A stretch of 64,000 nt of DNA from Citreicoccus inhibens (lineage in GTDB: Bacteria > Myxococcota > Myxococcia > Myxococcales > Myxococcaceae), in the NCBI RefSeq assembly GCF_019039035.1, contig NZ_JAHNZT010000018.1, positions 96,097-160,096 of the forward strand. The letters run 5' to 3'. The notes under the pieces were generated by a model that saw only the letters and a list, made by a program, of their open reading frames with translations, did not search any database and had not been told where the DNA came from. The position numbers and the translations under genes were made by a program. Below are positions 18,959 through 28,209 of this stretch, piece after piece (within the stretch, counting starts at the first letter, position 1; every line of letters starts with the position of its first letter).

Positions 18959-20254
18959 ATGACCGCGAAACCCAGGCTGGTCGAGAACGAAGGCAAGGGC
19001 ACGGCGGAAGGCGGGGGCGCGGCGCCCACGCGCAAGGGACGCCAGGGCGCGCTCGCCCTCGGTGTCCTCACGAGCGCCATGCTCCTGGGCCTGGGCGGCT
19101 ACAAGCTGCTCACGCTCGGCCAGGAGTCCACCGACAACGCGCAGGTCGAAGCGGACGTGGTGCCGGTGCACGCCCGCGTCGCCGGACAGGTGCTGCGCGT
19201 GCGCGTGGCCGACAACAGCCACGTCTCCCAAGGCGATGTCCTGGTGGAGTTGGATCCCGCGGACCTTACGCTCGCCGAGCGACAAGCCGAGGCCGAGCTG
19301 GAGTCCGCGCGCGCCCAAGCAGACGCGGCCCAAGCCCAGGTCACCGTCGCCGAGGCCGGCGCCCGCGGAGGCCACTCCACCGCGCGCGCCCAGGTATCGG
19401 CCTCTGCCGCCGAGGTGAACCGAGCCGAGTCGCTGGTCGCCGTCGCCCGAGCCCAGCTCGCCCGCGCGGAGGCCGACGCCGGACGCGCCAGCGTGGAGCT
19501 GGAGCGCGTGGGAACCCTCAAGTCCGATGGTGCCTTGTCCCAAGCGGAGCTGGACGATGCCCACGCCGCGCAAGCCTCGGCACAGGCCGCGCTGGATGCG
19601 GCGCGCGCACAGCTCGCCTCTGCGGAGCAGGCCCGAGTCGCCGCCACCAGCCACGTGGCGGAGGCCCAGGGTCAGCTCGACCAGAGCGCCCCCGTGGACG
19701 CGAAGATCGCCGTCGCCCGCGCGAGCGCCGCGCTGACCCAGGCCCGGATGCGCTCCGCCGAGGCCACGCTCGCCCAGGCCCGGCTCCAGGTCGAGCGCAC
19801 GCGCATCCTCGCCCCAGCGGACGGCGTGGTGTCTCGGCTGGGCGCGCGCGTGGGTCAGCTCGTGTCCGCGGGACAGGCCGTGGCCCAGCTCGTCCCGACG
19901 CGCACCTACGTCGTGGCCAACTTCAAGGAGACGCAGGTGGGCCGCATGCGCGCCGGCCAGCGCGCGGAGGTGACGGTGGATGCCTTCTCCGGCCACAAGC
20001 TGGTGGGCCGCGTGGAGAGCCTCTCGGGGGGCACCGGCGCGCGCTTCGCCCTGCTGCCCCCGGACAACGCCTCCGGGAACTTCGTGAAGGTGGTGCAGCG
20101 CGTGCCCGTGCGCATCGCGTGGGACGCGGCCCCCGAGGACCTCACCTTGCGCGCGGGCCTCTCCGTGGAGGTCACCGTGTTCACCGACAGCGCCACGCCC
20201 CCGGCCTCACCGCCACGGGAGGCGCGGGGCGTGAGCGCCACGACGCCTCCCTGA
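18959..20254 (+). CDS. HlyD/EmrA-family membrane fusion protein
   Basis: 431 aa. A short cytoplasmic N-terminus is followed by one membrane helix at about 33-52 (ALGVLTSAMLLGLGGYKLL). Next is a biotinyl-lipoyl half motif (ADVVPVHARVAGQVLRVRV), a long Ala/Glu/Gln-rich alpha-hairpin at about 100-280, the second lipoyl half (ILAPADGVVSRLGARVGQLV) and a beta-barrel domain. This is the classic architecture of EmrA adaptors that link an EmrB-type pump to an outer-membrane channel. Start is 4 bp after the MFS stop, so the two are translated together. The stop lies 10 bp from the convergent stop of the aminopeptidase gene; no terminator is seen between them. Confidence 0.93.
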   Translation: MTAKPRLVENEGKGTAEGGGAAPTRKGRQGALALGVLTSAMLLGLGGYKLLTLGQESTDNAQVEADVVPVHARVAGQVLRVRVADNSHVSQGDVLVELDPADLTLAERQAEAELESARAQADAAQAQVTVAEAGARGGHSTARAQVSASAAEVNRAESLVAVARAQLARAEADAGRASVELERVGTLKSDGALSQAELDDAHAAQASAQAALDAARAQLASAEQARVAATSHVAEAQGQLDQSAPVDAKIAVARASAALTQARMRSAEATLAQARLQVERTRILAPADGVVSRLGARVGQLVSAGQAVAQLVPTRTYVVANFKETQVGRMRAGQRAEVTVDAFSGHKLVGRVESLSGGTGARFALLPPDNASGNFVKVVQRVPVRIAWDAAPEDLTLRAGLSVEVTVFTDSATPPASPPREARGVSATTPP

Positions 20255-20264
20255 TGCAGCACCT

Positions 20265-22970
20265 TCAGGGCTGGCGCGGCTGGGCCAGGAAGGCGGACGT
20301 GCTCGCCTGCTGCGTGTTCCGGAACGCGATGCACAGGTCCATCGCCTCCAGGATTTTCGCCAGCGACCGCGCCCCGCCCTCGGCGTGCTGGCTGCGCTCC
20401 CGGTAGAAGGCGCTCACCTCGGCGCGGTGCTCGGCGTCGCAGTACCCATCCGTGACGAAGAAGAGCCCACGCACCAGCTCACCGGGGAGTCTCGCCGCGA
20501 GCGCGTCGTAGTGCTCCTTCACGAACGCATAGACGGTGTCGCGCGTGCGGTAGTCGGAGGAGGTCTGCGCCACGACAGAGAAGATCGTCTCTCGCGGGTC
20601 GAACTCGTCGGAGAGCAGCAACAGCGGGAGCTGCGTGCGGATCAACTCCGGACGCGTGATGCGCCCCAGCGCGGTGAGGAGCCTGTCGCGCACCGCCCAG
20701 TCCTTCTCCGTGCGCAGCGCCTGGAGCAGTTGGGCCTGCCACGCCGCGTCCGCGTTCACCGAGGCAATCGACAGCACCGTCTCCACCATGTCGGCCGCCA
20801 CCGCGCCATGGTCCGCCATCCACTTCTGCGCCAGCACCCGCGCCTGCGCGCCGAGCACCGGGTCCTCGCCCACGCGGCCCACCAGTTGGGTGAGCTGCAC
20901 GCGCAGCAAACGGACGTCCTCCGAATCATCCTTCCCCGGCACCAGCCCCAGCTTGCGCGCCCGCGCGCCGTACAGCTCGCGCACCAGCCGGACCCGCGCC
21001 TCGCGCTCGGCGTCCGTGCGCAACACGATGGGGCGCGCGAGGTCCAGCAGCGACTGCGACGTCATCACCTCCATCCGGTCCGAATCCTTGAAGCGCGACA
21101 ACAGCCCGAGCGCCTCCGCCGTGGGCAGCACCCCCGCCTCCGCCAGGGCCTGCGCATCGCCGAGCAGCGCCATGCGTTCGGTGCGCGTCAGGTGCTTCAG
21201 CCCCTCGGCCTTGAGCCCCTCCCACGCCTTGCCCGTCACATGGGCGCGCAAGTACCCCGCGCCCTCCGCGTTGGGATAGACCCAGCCCGGACACGCCGTG
21301 GCCCCTGGCAGCGGCAGCGTGGCCTCCTCGGACTCCAGCACCGTGCAGGTCCGCAGCGTCTGGTCCTTCACGCCGTACTTGAGGCACAGCGGCACCTTCC
21401 AGGACTGCGCGGCGGCCCCGGTCGAGCCCAGGGGCAGGTAGCGCTGCTGCCGCAGCGTCACGCGCGGCGCGGGCCCCGTGCAGTCCAGCGAGACGCTCAC
21501 CAACGGCGCTCCGCCCTGGTCCATGAACGAGCCCAACACCGGACCCACGTCGCGGCCCGCCGCCGCGGACAGCGCGGACAAGAAGTCCCCCGACGTCGCG
21601 GTCCCGCCCGCATGCGCGCGCACATAGCGCTGGATGCCCTGCCGGAACGTGTCGCGCCCCAGCCACTCCTCCGCCATGGTGAGCACCGAGCTGCCCTTGC
21701 CATACGTGATGCCGTCGAACGCGCTCGAGATGTCATCCACGGACGCGATGGGCTGACGCAGATGCCGCGCGGCCACCAACCGGTCGCTGTTGAGGGCGCG
21801 GCCCCGGACCTTCATCTGCTCCAGCGGCGCCTGCCACGACGGCTGCCACCCATCCACGATGCGCAGGGAGATCCACGACGCAAAGGACTCGTTGAGCCAC
21901 AGGTCATCCCACCAACTCGGGGTCACGAGGTTGCCGAACCACTGATGCCCCAGCTCGTGCGCCTGGATGATGGCGAACGAGCGCTGCCGGTCGATGCTGT
22001 CGGCGCCCGGCGGCGCCAGCATGAGGGCCGACTGGAAGGTGATGAGCCCCGGGTGCTCCATCGCGCCCGAGTGGTGCGCCACCGACAGCACATCCAGCTT
22101 CTCGTACGGATAGGGCATCCCGAAGTAGTCCTCGATGCGCGCGAGCAGTTCGGGCGTCACCTTCGCCGCGTACTCGGCCTCCGCCACTCGGCCCCTCGGG
22201 GTGATGACCCGCGTCCGCACGTGCTTCTGGCCTGCCGGTCCAGCCTCCGCGACCTGGAACGGCCCCACGCCAAAGGCAATCAAGTAGCTGGGCAAGGGCT
22301 GCGTCCGCGCGAAGCGCACGACCTTGCCGCCTCCGGCCTCCTCGGACTCCGCTTCCACGTCCGTGTTCGACACCGCCATGACGCCCGCGGGCACGTGGAG
22401 CGTGAGCTGCCAGGGCACCTTGAAGCCCGGCTCATCGAAGGAGGGGAACACGCGGCGCGCGCCCAGCGGCTCGAACTGGGTATAGACATACCAATCACCG
22501 CCCTCCTCCACGCGAAAGGCGCCATGCGTCTCCGAGGAGGAGGCGGCGCCCTGATAGACAATGTGCATCCGCGCGGCTCCCGGCGCGAGCGGACGCCCGA
22601 GCGAGAACCCCAACCACGGCGCCTCGGCCCGGCCCAGCGTCACGGGGATGGATTGCCCCGCTTGCTCCAGCGAGGCGGACTTCACCGTGAGCGCCTCGCC
22701 GTGCAGCCACACCACGGACGCAGGCGCGGACACCTCCAACGCGATGTCCACCACGCCCTCGAAGGTGGGCGACTTGGGGTCCACCGTCAGCTCCGCCGCG
22801 TAGCCCGTGGGACGGACGCCCTCGGGAATGCGCAGGGCCGGCGCCGGAGGAAACTCGGCCTTCGCCACGACCGCGCGCGAGGACGGGGCCTCATTCGACG
22901 CGAGGCCCGAGCGCTGGGGAGCGCCACAGGCGACGAGCACGGAACACAGCAGGAGCAAGCGTCTGGACAT
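20265..22970 (-). CDS. M1-family zinc metallopeptidase lipoprotein
   Basis: 901 aa from an ATG that gives a lipoprotein signal (MSRRLLLLCSVLVAC); the frame stays open upstream but without a better start. The gluzincin motif is HELGH at 338-342 with the third zinc ligand Glu361 in NESFASW, the exact M1 spacing of 18. The exopeptidase motif GxMEN reads GAMEH here. The C-terminal half is an ERAP1-like helical domain. Likely role: cleavage of N-terminal residues from peptides at the cell surface or in the periplasm, membrane-anchored by lipid. It is convergent with the NRPS operon and probably unrelated to it. The GAMEH variant may alter N-terminal recognition. Confidence 0.93.
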   Translation of the reverse strand: MSRRLLLLCSVLVACGAPQRSGLASNEAPSSRAVVAKAEFPPAPALRIPEGVRPTGYAAELTVDPKSPTFEGVVDIALEVSAPASVVWLHGEALTVKSASLEQAGQSIPVTLGRAEAPWLGFSLGRPLAPGAARMHIVYQGAASSSETHGAFRVEEGGDWYVYTQFEPLGARRVFPSFDEPGFKVPWQLTLHVPAGVMAVSNTDVEAESEEAGGGKVVRFARTQPLPSYLIAFGVGPFQVAEAGPAGQKHVRTRVITPRGRVAEAEYAAKVTPELLARIEDYFGMPYPYEKLDVLSVAHHSGAMEHPGLITFQSALMLAPPGADSIDRQRSFAIIQAHELGHQWFGNLVTPSWWDDLWLNESFASWISLRIVDGWQPSWQAPLEQMKVRGRALNSDRLVAARHLRQPIASVDDISSAFDGITYGKGSSVLTMAEEWLGRDTFRQGIQRYVRAHAGGTATSGDFLSALSAAAGRDVGPVLGSFMDQGGAPLVSVSLDCTGPAPRVTLRQQRYLPLGSTGAAAQSWKVPLCLKYGVKDQTLRTCTVLESEEATLPLPGATACPGWVYPNAEGAGYLRAHVTGKAWEGLKAEGLKHLTRTERMALLGDAQALAEAGVLPTAEALGLLSRFKDSDRMEVMTSQSLLDLARPIVLRTDAEREARVRLVRELYGARARKLGLVPGKDDSEDVRLLRVQLTQLVGRVGEDPVLGAQARVLAQKWMADHGAVAADMVETVLSIASVNADAAWQAQLLQALRTEKDWAVRDRLLTALGRITRPELIRTQLPLLLLSDEFDPRETIFSVVAQTSSDYRTRDTVYAFVKEHYDALAARLPGELVRGLFFVTDGYCDAEHRAEVSAFYRERSQHAEGGARSLAKILEAMDLCIAFRNTQQASTSAFLAQPRQP

Positions 22971-23122
22971 CGGAATGGTCCTCTCGGCGACGGACAAGGC
23001 ACGGCGGGTTGAACAGCGTTCGAGCATGGCTCCGCCAGGCCCACGGGCAGCGGGGCAGCAGAGGCAAGGCAATGACAGACAGCTCAGCCGCGGGGCACGC
23101 CCCCAGGGCGGGTGGCTATCTT

Positions 23123-23147
23123 TGAATCAAGAAGTCTGAATCAAGAA
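23123..23147 (+). repeat. 11-base direct repeat before small ORF
   Basis: TGAATCAAGAA occurs at 23123-23133 and again at 23137-23147, just upstream of the ribosome-binding site of the 61-aa gene. It may be a regulator site or a slippage product; function unknown. Confidence 0.5.
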
Positions 23148-23166
23148 AAAGGAGGTCGCAGACACC

Positions 23167-23352
23167 ATGCCCGACATCCCAGAAAGAGCGCCCCAGCCAC
23201 CGAGCGAAGAAGAGCGCGAGCTCCAAGCCGGGGCCCTGGAGGAGGTCCCCGGCCACACGCCCCACGTGGCCGAGGGAGACGACGAGGATGCCCCCCAGCG
23301 GGAGCATCGCTATCCAGACCCCGACAAGACACCGGGCCGAGCGGAGGGCTGA
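23167..23352 (+). CDS. small acidic hypothetical protein
   Basis: 61 aa, rich in Glu, Asp and Pro, with no hydrophobic segment, so probably soluble and disordered. The start is supported by a near-perfect Shine-Dalgarno (AAGGAGGT at 23149-23156, about 10 bases before the ATG), which is unusual among the genes here and argues that the frame is translated. It stands alone between the divergent aminopeptidase gene and the convergent permease gene. I do not recognise a family. Confidence 0.65.
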   Translation: MPDIPERAPQPPSEEERELQAGALEEVPGHTPHVAEGDDEDAPQREHRYPDPDKTPGRAEG

Positions 23353-23367
23353 AGGCCCGCCCGCCGC

Positions 23368-25824
23368 TCAGTCTGCGCGCATGGCCAACAGCGGGTCCAC
23401 CTGCGTGGCGCGCAGCGCGGGGATCCACGTGGCCAGGAGCGACACGCCCGTCACGACCAACGCCAGCCCCCCGAAGACGAGCGGATCCGTCGTGCTCACG
23501 CCAAAGAGCAGACTGGAGAGGACTCGCGTCGACGCCCAGGCGCCCACGAGCCCCACCGCCACGCCCAGCAACGCCAGACGCATGCCCTGCCCCACCACCA
23601 ACCGCCGCACGTCCGCCGGGCGCGCCCCCAACGCCATGCGGATGCCCATCTCCCGCGTGCGCTGGCGCGCCATGGAGGCCATGACGCCAAAGAGCCCCAC
23701 GGCCGCCAGCAACAAGGACATGCCCGCGAACATCCCCACCAGCAGCGACACGAAGCGAGGCCGAGAGGTCGCCTCCTCCACCCGCTGCGCCATCGTCCGG
23801 ACCTCTCCCACGGCCAGCCCCTTGTCCAACTCGGCCACGGCGGCGCGCACCCCGGGCGCCAGGGCCCAGACATCTCCGCGCGCCCGCGCCGCGAAGGACA
23901 TGAAGTAGAACGTGCGCTGCAGCGCGGGCACATAGACCTCGGGCCGACTGTCATTCCCCAGCCCGTCGTAGCGAACGTCCGCCACCACGCCCACCACCGT
24001 GAGCCAGGGGGTGGACTCGCCTCCCAAGCGGATGCGCTGCCCCACGGGATTCACGCCCCCCCAGAACCGGCGCACCGCGACCTCATTGACCAGCACCACC
24101 GGCTGCGTCTGCGCGGTGTCGGAGGTCGCGATGTCGCGCCCCTGGCGCAGTGGGATGCCCAGCGTCGTCAGATAACCCGGCGTGACGCTCTGGAATCCCA
24201 CCGAGGGAATGTCCGCGGGAGATGCGACCGGGCGACCGTCGAGCTCCAATCCCTCTCGGATCCCCGCGCCACCGAGGGGCAGGTCCGTCACGGCCCCCAC
24301 GCTCATCACGCCAGGAAGGGCGGCCACCTGCTGGCGGACCTGCTCGAAGAACTCCGCCTGCCGCGCGGAGGAGTACTTGTCCGCGGGGAGCGAGAGCTTC
24401 CACGTGAGCAACGAGCCCACCTGGAAGCCCGGGTCCACCGCCTGCAAGCGCATCAGGCTGCGCATGAGGAGTCCCGCGCTGATGAGCAGCACCACCGCGA
24501 GCGCCACCTCGGCCACCACGAGCGCGTTGCGGGAGCGGCTCCGCGCCTCGGTCGCACGCCCATTGCCTCCGCGCCGGAGCACGAGGTTCAACTCGGGGGT
24601 GGACGCCTGGAGCGCAGGCATGACACCAAACAGCAACCCCGTCAGCAGCGCCACGCCCGACGTAAAGGCAAGCACCCGCCCATCCATCCGCACCTCGCCC
24701 ACTCGCAGCAGGTCGGGCGGCATGATGTGCAGCAAGCCATCCAGTCCCCACATCGCCAGCAACAACCCGACCCCTCCGGCCACCAGCGACAACAGCAGGC
24801 TCTCCAGCAACAGCTGCCGCACCAGCCGCCCTCGTCCAGCGCCCAGCGCCGTGCGCACCGCCAGCTCCTGGCTCCGCGACGCGGCACGCACGAGGAAGAG
24901 GCTGGCCACGTTCGCGCAAGCAATGGCCAGCACCAACCCCACCGCGCACAGCAGCACCCAGAGCACCGGCTGCGAGTCCCCCACCAGTTGCTCACGCAAC
25001 GTCACGAGCACGATGCCCGAGCGCGTGTTCTCGTCCGGATGGTCGCGCTCCAGCCGCGCCGCCAGGGTGGACATGACGCTCGCGGCCCGCTCAGGCGTCA
25101 CGCCGGGCTTCAAGCGCCCCAGCACGCGCAGGAATGACGTGCCGCGCCGCTCGCTGAGGTCCTGCGCGCTCCCCAGCTCCAACTGGGGGATGTCCTTGAT
25201 GAGCGCGGGCACCCACAGCTCGGGGGACGCCGAGCCCACGCCCTGCGGCACGATGGCCGGCAAGCCAAAATCAGGGGGCATCACCCCGAGGACCTCGTAG
25301 CTGCGCCCATCGAGCCGCACCGAACGACCGATGACTCCCGGGTCCCCACCAAAGCGCCGCACCCACAACCCATGGCTGAGCACCACCTCCAGCCGCGGCC
25401 CCTCCGCATCCGTGCGGGCCTGGAACGTGGTGCCCAGGAGCGGCGAGCGGCCCAGCACCTGGAAGTAGTTGGTGGACACGCTGGCCGCCGTCAACCGCTC
25501 GGGCGTGCCCTCCTCCGCGAGGCTCACCGGCAGCGAGGTGAAGGCCGCGAGCCCCTCGAAGACGTCGTTCTGCTCGCGCCAGTCCCGGAAGTTGGCGGGC
25601 GACACCGACGTCCGCCCCTCCTCCGGGAAGTGGCTCCACAACACCATCAACCGCTCCGCCGAGGGGTAAGGCAGGGGCGCCAGGAGCACCGCGTTCACGA
25701 CGCTGAACATGCCGGTGTTCGCCGCAATCCCCAGCGCCAGGGTCAGCACCGCCACCGCCGTGAACATCGGCTGACGCAACAGCGAACGCGCCGCGTGACG
25801 AACTTCCTGGATGACGTCCCACAT
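23368..25824 (-). CDS. MacB/FtsX-type permease with duplicated core (ADOP-like)
   Basis: 818 aa. The start chosen is the ATG preceded by GAGGAG six bases upstream; it gives MWDVIQEVRHAARSLLRQP, the conserved opening of this family. Layout: TM1 near 20-42, a MacB-type periplasmic core domain to about 240, three TM helices with FtsX signature about 280-400, a linker, another TM near 430-450, a second periplasmic core, and three C-terminal TM helices ending in RATQVDPLLAMRAD. This is the 'acidobacterial duplicated orphan permease' arrangement. No ATP-binding subunit is adjacent, so an ATPase must come from elsewhere. Members are usually thought to act in lipoprotein or macrolide/peptide efflux or as mechanotransmitters; the substrate is unknown. 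Confidence 0.9.
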   Translation of the reverse strand: MWDVIQEVRHAARSLLRQPMFTAVAVLTLALGIAANTGMFSVVNAVLLAPLPYPSAERLMVLWSHFPEEGRTSVSPANFRDWREQNDVFEGLAAFTSLPVSLAEEGTPERLTAASVSTNYFQVLGRSPLLGTTFQARTDAEGPRLEVVLSHGLWVRRFGGDPGVIGRSVRLDGRSYEVLGVMPPDFGLPAIVPQGVGSASPELWVPALIKDIPQLELGSAQDLSERRGTSFLRVLGRLKPGVTPERAASVMSTLAARLERDHPDENTRSGIVLVTLREQLVGDSQPVLWVLLCAVGLVLAIACANVASLFLVRAASRSQELAVRTALGAGRGRLVRQLLLESLLLSLVAGGVGLLLAMWGLDGLLHIMPPDLLRVGEVRMDGRVLAFTSGVALLTGLLFGVMPALQASTPELNLVLRRGGNGRATEARSRSRNALVVAEVALAVVLLISAGLLMRSLMRLQAVDPGFQVGSLLTWKLSLPADKYSSARQAEFFEQVRQQVAALPGVMSVGAVTDLPLGGAGIREGLELDGRPVASPADIPSVGFQSVTPGYLTTLGIPLRQGRDIATSDTAQTQPVVLVNEVAVRRFWGGVNPVGQRIRLGGESTPWLTVVGVVADVRYDGLGNDSRPEVYVPALQRTFYFMSFAARARGDVWALAPGVRAAVAELDKGLAVGEVRTMAQRVEEATSRPRFVSLLVGMFAGMSLLLAAVGLFGVMASMARQRTREMGIRMALGARPADVRRLVVGQGMRLALLGVAVGLVGAWASTRVLSSLLFGVSTTDPLVFGGLALVVTGVSLLATWIPALRATQVDPLLAMRAD

Positions 25825-26054
25825 CAAAACCTCCTCGCAAGCCCACCGGACCCAGCCCGCCACAGCAAGGGCCAGGCCAAGGTGGGAGCGCGCGGCAAGT
25901 CACCGGAATCCCTTCGCCAGACAGGGCCGGGACATGCCAGCCATGGGAACCCACTTCCCAGTTCCGAACAAGCGGGCGCCGCCCCGCCACGAATCTGGAG
26001 GCCCCCGGACTCCTGCCACGCTTGGACAACCCGGACATCTCGTAGAGTGCGCGC

Positions 26055-27677
26055 GTGGCGAGACTCGTGGCGATGTTTGGACCGTGCAGGGGCGTGGCGC
26101 GGAGGCTGGACGCGGCGCTGGTGATTGGCCGCGCCTGCGAGGGCGGCTGGCGGCTGAGGGATGAGCAGGTGAGCCGCGAGCACTGCGCCGTCGAGCCCAA
26201 TGGCTCGGGGCACACGCTGCGCGACCTGGACTCCAGCCATGGCACCTGGCTCAACGGGCAGCGGCTCCTAGCCCCCGCGCGACTGCGCCCCGGAGACCAG
26301 GTCTCGGTGGGCGAGAGCATCCTCGTCTACGAGCCCACCTTCGACGCCCTGCGCGCGAGCGACGGCGAGTCCACGGTGGTGCTCACCCGGAGCAAGCCCA
26401 CGGCCCCCCAGCGCGCGCCCCCTCCGGGTCCCGAGGTCCTCGCGAGGGCGGGCGAGCTGGCCCTTCGCATCGCGAGGCTCGGCACACCGGACGCGCTCGC
26501 GGACATGGCCTTCGAGGCCCTCGAGTCCGCGCTCCAGCCCACCGCCCTGGTCCTGCTGCGCTTCAGTCCCCGAGGCCCGCGCCCCCTCCAGACCTGGCCC
26601 ACGGGCGCCCACCTCACGGTGAGCCGAGAACTGGTGGGCGGGGTGCTCAAGGAGGGCTGTGCGCTCGCGATGACGGAGCCCCAGTTTCGCGCCGAGCCCG
26701 AGGCGCGTCACGCCCGGCTGGCCCAGCGCGCCGCCCACGTGCTCTGCGCTCCGATGTACGCCGGAGGCGCGCCCGTGGGCGTGCTCTGCGCGGTCCGCGA
26801 CGAGCCCTTCCAGGCCGAGGAACTGGCCCTGGCGGGAGCGCTCGCGGGGGTGGTGGGCACTGCCTTTTCGTCACTCGTTCCGCCCACGCCCGCCGCGCCA
26901 TCCCCGCCCTTGGTGGCGACCAGCGCGACCCTGCGCGACGTCTTGCGCGCGGTGGATGCCGCCGCGCGACTCCACACGCCCGTGCTCCTGTCGGGCGAGC
27001 GGGGCACGGGCAAGCAATCCCTGGCACGAGCGCTCCACGCCCAAGGCCCCCGCGCGAGCGGCCCCTACGTGGCGCTGCGCTGTGGCGCCGACACCTCGGA
27101 GCGCGCGCTGCTGGACGCGCTCATCCAAGCCGAGGGCGGCACGCTGCTCCTCGCGGACGTGACCGCGCTGCCCGCGCCACTCCAGGAGCAGCTCGCGCGG
27201 GTGCTCAGAGAACAGGTCCTCCATCACGCGAGCGCTCGCGCGAGCACCCCGGTGGACGTGCGCGTCGTCGCGACGACCCGCGAGCCCGCGCGCGAGGCGG
27301 TCCGCGCGGGAGCGCTGCGCGAAGACCTCCACCAGGGCCTCACCGCCACGGCCCTGCACGTTCCCCCGCTGCGAGAGCGCCCCGACGACGTGCTCCCCTT
27401 GGCCGAGCACTTCCTGTCGCGGCTCGCCCCTTCGTTGGGCCACACCCCGCGCGGCTTCACGGACGAGGCCCGCGCGGCGTTGCGTGCCTTTGCGTGGCCC
27501 GGCAACGCGCGCCAGGTCGCCAACGTCATCGAGCGGGCGCTGCTGCTCCTGCCTGGGACCTCGGCCTCCATCGGCGAGCGAGACCTCTTCCCAGAGGCAC
27601 CCGCCCGCGAGCGCGCGCACGGGACGAAGGGCGAGGCGCGCGGAAGCTTCAGCTCGCCGCCGGCCACCGCGCGGTAA
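26055..27677 (+). CDS. FHA-GAF-AAA+ protein, degenerate sigma54 activator
   Basis: 540 aa with GTG start. FHA domain about 5-95 (IGRACEGG, SREHCAV, SSHGTWLNG: phosphothreonine-binding residues present). GAF-like domain about 130-265. Then a sigma54-interaction AAA+ module about 289-500 with Walker A GERGTGK at 314-320. The GAFTGA loop segment that contacts sigma54 is absent: sequence passes straight from CGADTSERALLDALI to AEGGTLLLADV. The Walker B acid pair is changed to A-D. There is no C-terminal HTH. A FHA domain coupled to an enhancer-binding-protein fold is common in myxobacteria, but this member probably cannot activate sigma54 promoters and may act as a phospho-dependent scaffold or inhibitor (inference). 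Confidence 0.88.
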   Translation: MARLVAMFGPCRGVARRLDAALVIGRACEGGWRLRDEQVSREHCAVEPNGSGHTLRDLDSSHGTWLNGQRLLAPARLRPGDQVSVGESILVYEPTFDALRASDGESTVVLTRSKPTAPQRAPPPGPEVLARAGELALRIARLGTPDALADMAFEALESALQPTALVLLRFSPRGPRPLQTWPTGAHLTVSRELVGGVLKEGCALAMTEPQFRAEPEARHARLAQRAAHVLCAPMYAGGAPVGVLCAVRDEPFQAEELALAGALAGVVGTAFSSLVPPTPAAPSPPLVATSATLRDVLRAVDAAARLHTPVLLSGERGTGKQSLARALHAQGPRASGPYVALRCGADTSERALLDALIQAEGGTLLLADVTALPAPLQEQLARVLREQVLHHASARASTPVDVRVVATTREPAREAVRAGALREDLHQGLTATALHVPPLRERPDDVLPLAEHFLSRLAPSLGHTPRGFTDEARAALRAFAWPGNARQVANVIERALLLLPGTSASIGERDLFPEAPARERAHGTKGEARGSFSSPPATAR

Positions 27678-28017
27678 CCCGCGCCCGACGCGGCGGCCGG
27701 TACGCGCCCGAGGGCCGACGCTTCGACTTCTGCCGCAGGAACCGCGTGACGTGCCGGCGGCGGTAACACGTCATCAATCGGTCTTCGTCGTTGAGCAGGA
27801 GAATCCACCCGCGTGACTGCCTCGCCAGGGAGGAGCCGCGCAGGTGCGCGGGCAGGTCTCGCTCCAGCACGGTCAGATGGGTGGCGCCACACGCGCGCGC
27901 GGGCGAGCCAAACTCGAGGATGAAGGCAACCACCTCCTCGCGGAGCCTCCACCGCGCGCACTGCTCGAGGAAGAGCTGGGTGAGGGAGAACATGGATGAC
28001 GCGTGGCTCTGGCGCAT
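27649..28017 (-). CDS. hypothetical protein
   Basis: 122 aa. The ATG at 28017 has AGGAGG eight bases upstream; an internal Met nine codons in is an alternative. The protein has an amphipathic N-terminus (FSLTQLFLEQCARWRLREE), a middle with ILLLNDEDRLMTCYRRR and a strongly basic tail (FLRQKSKRRP). The composition differs from random antisense frames, with bulky hydrophobics and few Ala/Gly runs, supporting a real gene. The stop overlaps the convergent end of the FHA gene by 29 bp. The pattern faintly resembles small DUF4258/toxin-like proteins, but this is not secure. Confidence 0.6.
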   Translation of the reverse strand: MRQSHASSMFSLTQLFLEQCARWRLREEVVAFILEFGSPARACGATHLTVLERDLPAHLRGSSLARQSRGWILLLNDEDRLMTCYRRRHVTRFLRQKSKRRPSGAYRPPRRARVTARWPAAS

Positions 28018-28209
28018 GTCGACGACCTCCTGCCCTCCCCCACTACACATGCCGTTCCAACCCACGCGGCCCACGGATTCCGCACCCTTGCGAGGGCTTC
28101 CGACCCCCGTGAGAGACATTCCGTCAATCGCTTGCCCCATTCCCCCTGCCAGCAAGACACCGGCCCCCCCCGTGGACGCCGTCACCCCGGTTGGGCTAGC
28201 AGGAGCCCC

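Noticed and set aside
20385..23012. 875-codon + strand frame across the aminopeptidase gene
   Set aside because: Its translation is Arg/His/Leu-rich low complexity with no motif, while the minus strand holds a complete M1 peptidase with signal peptide and zinc site.
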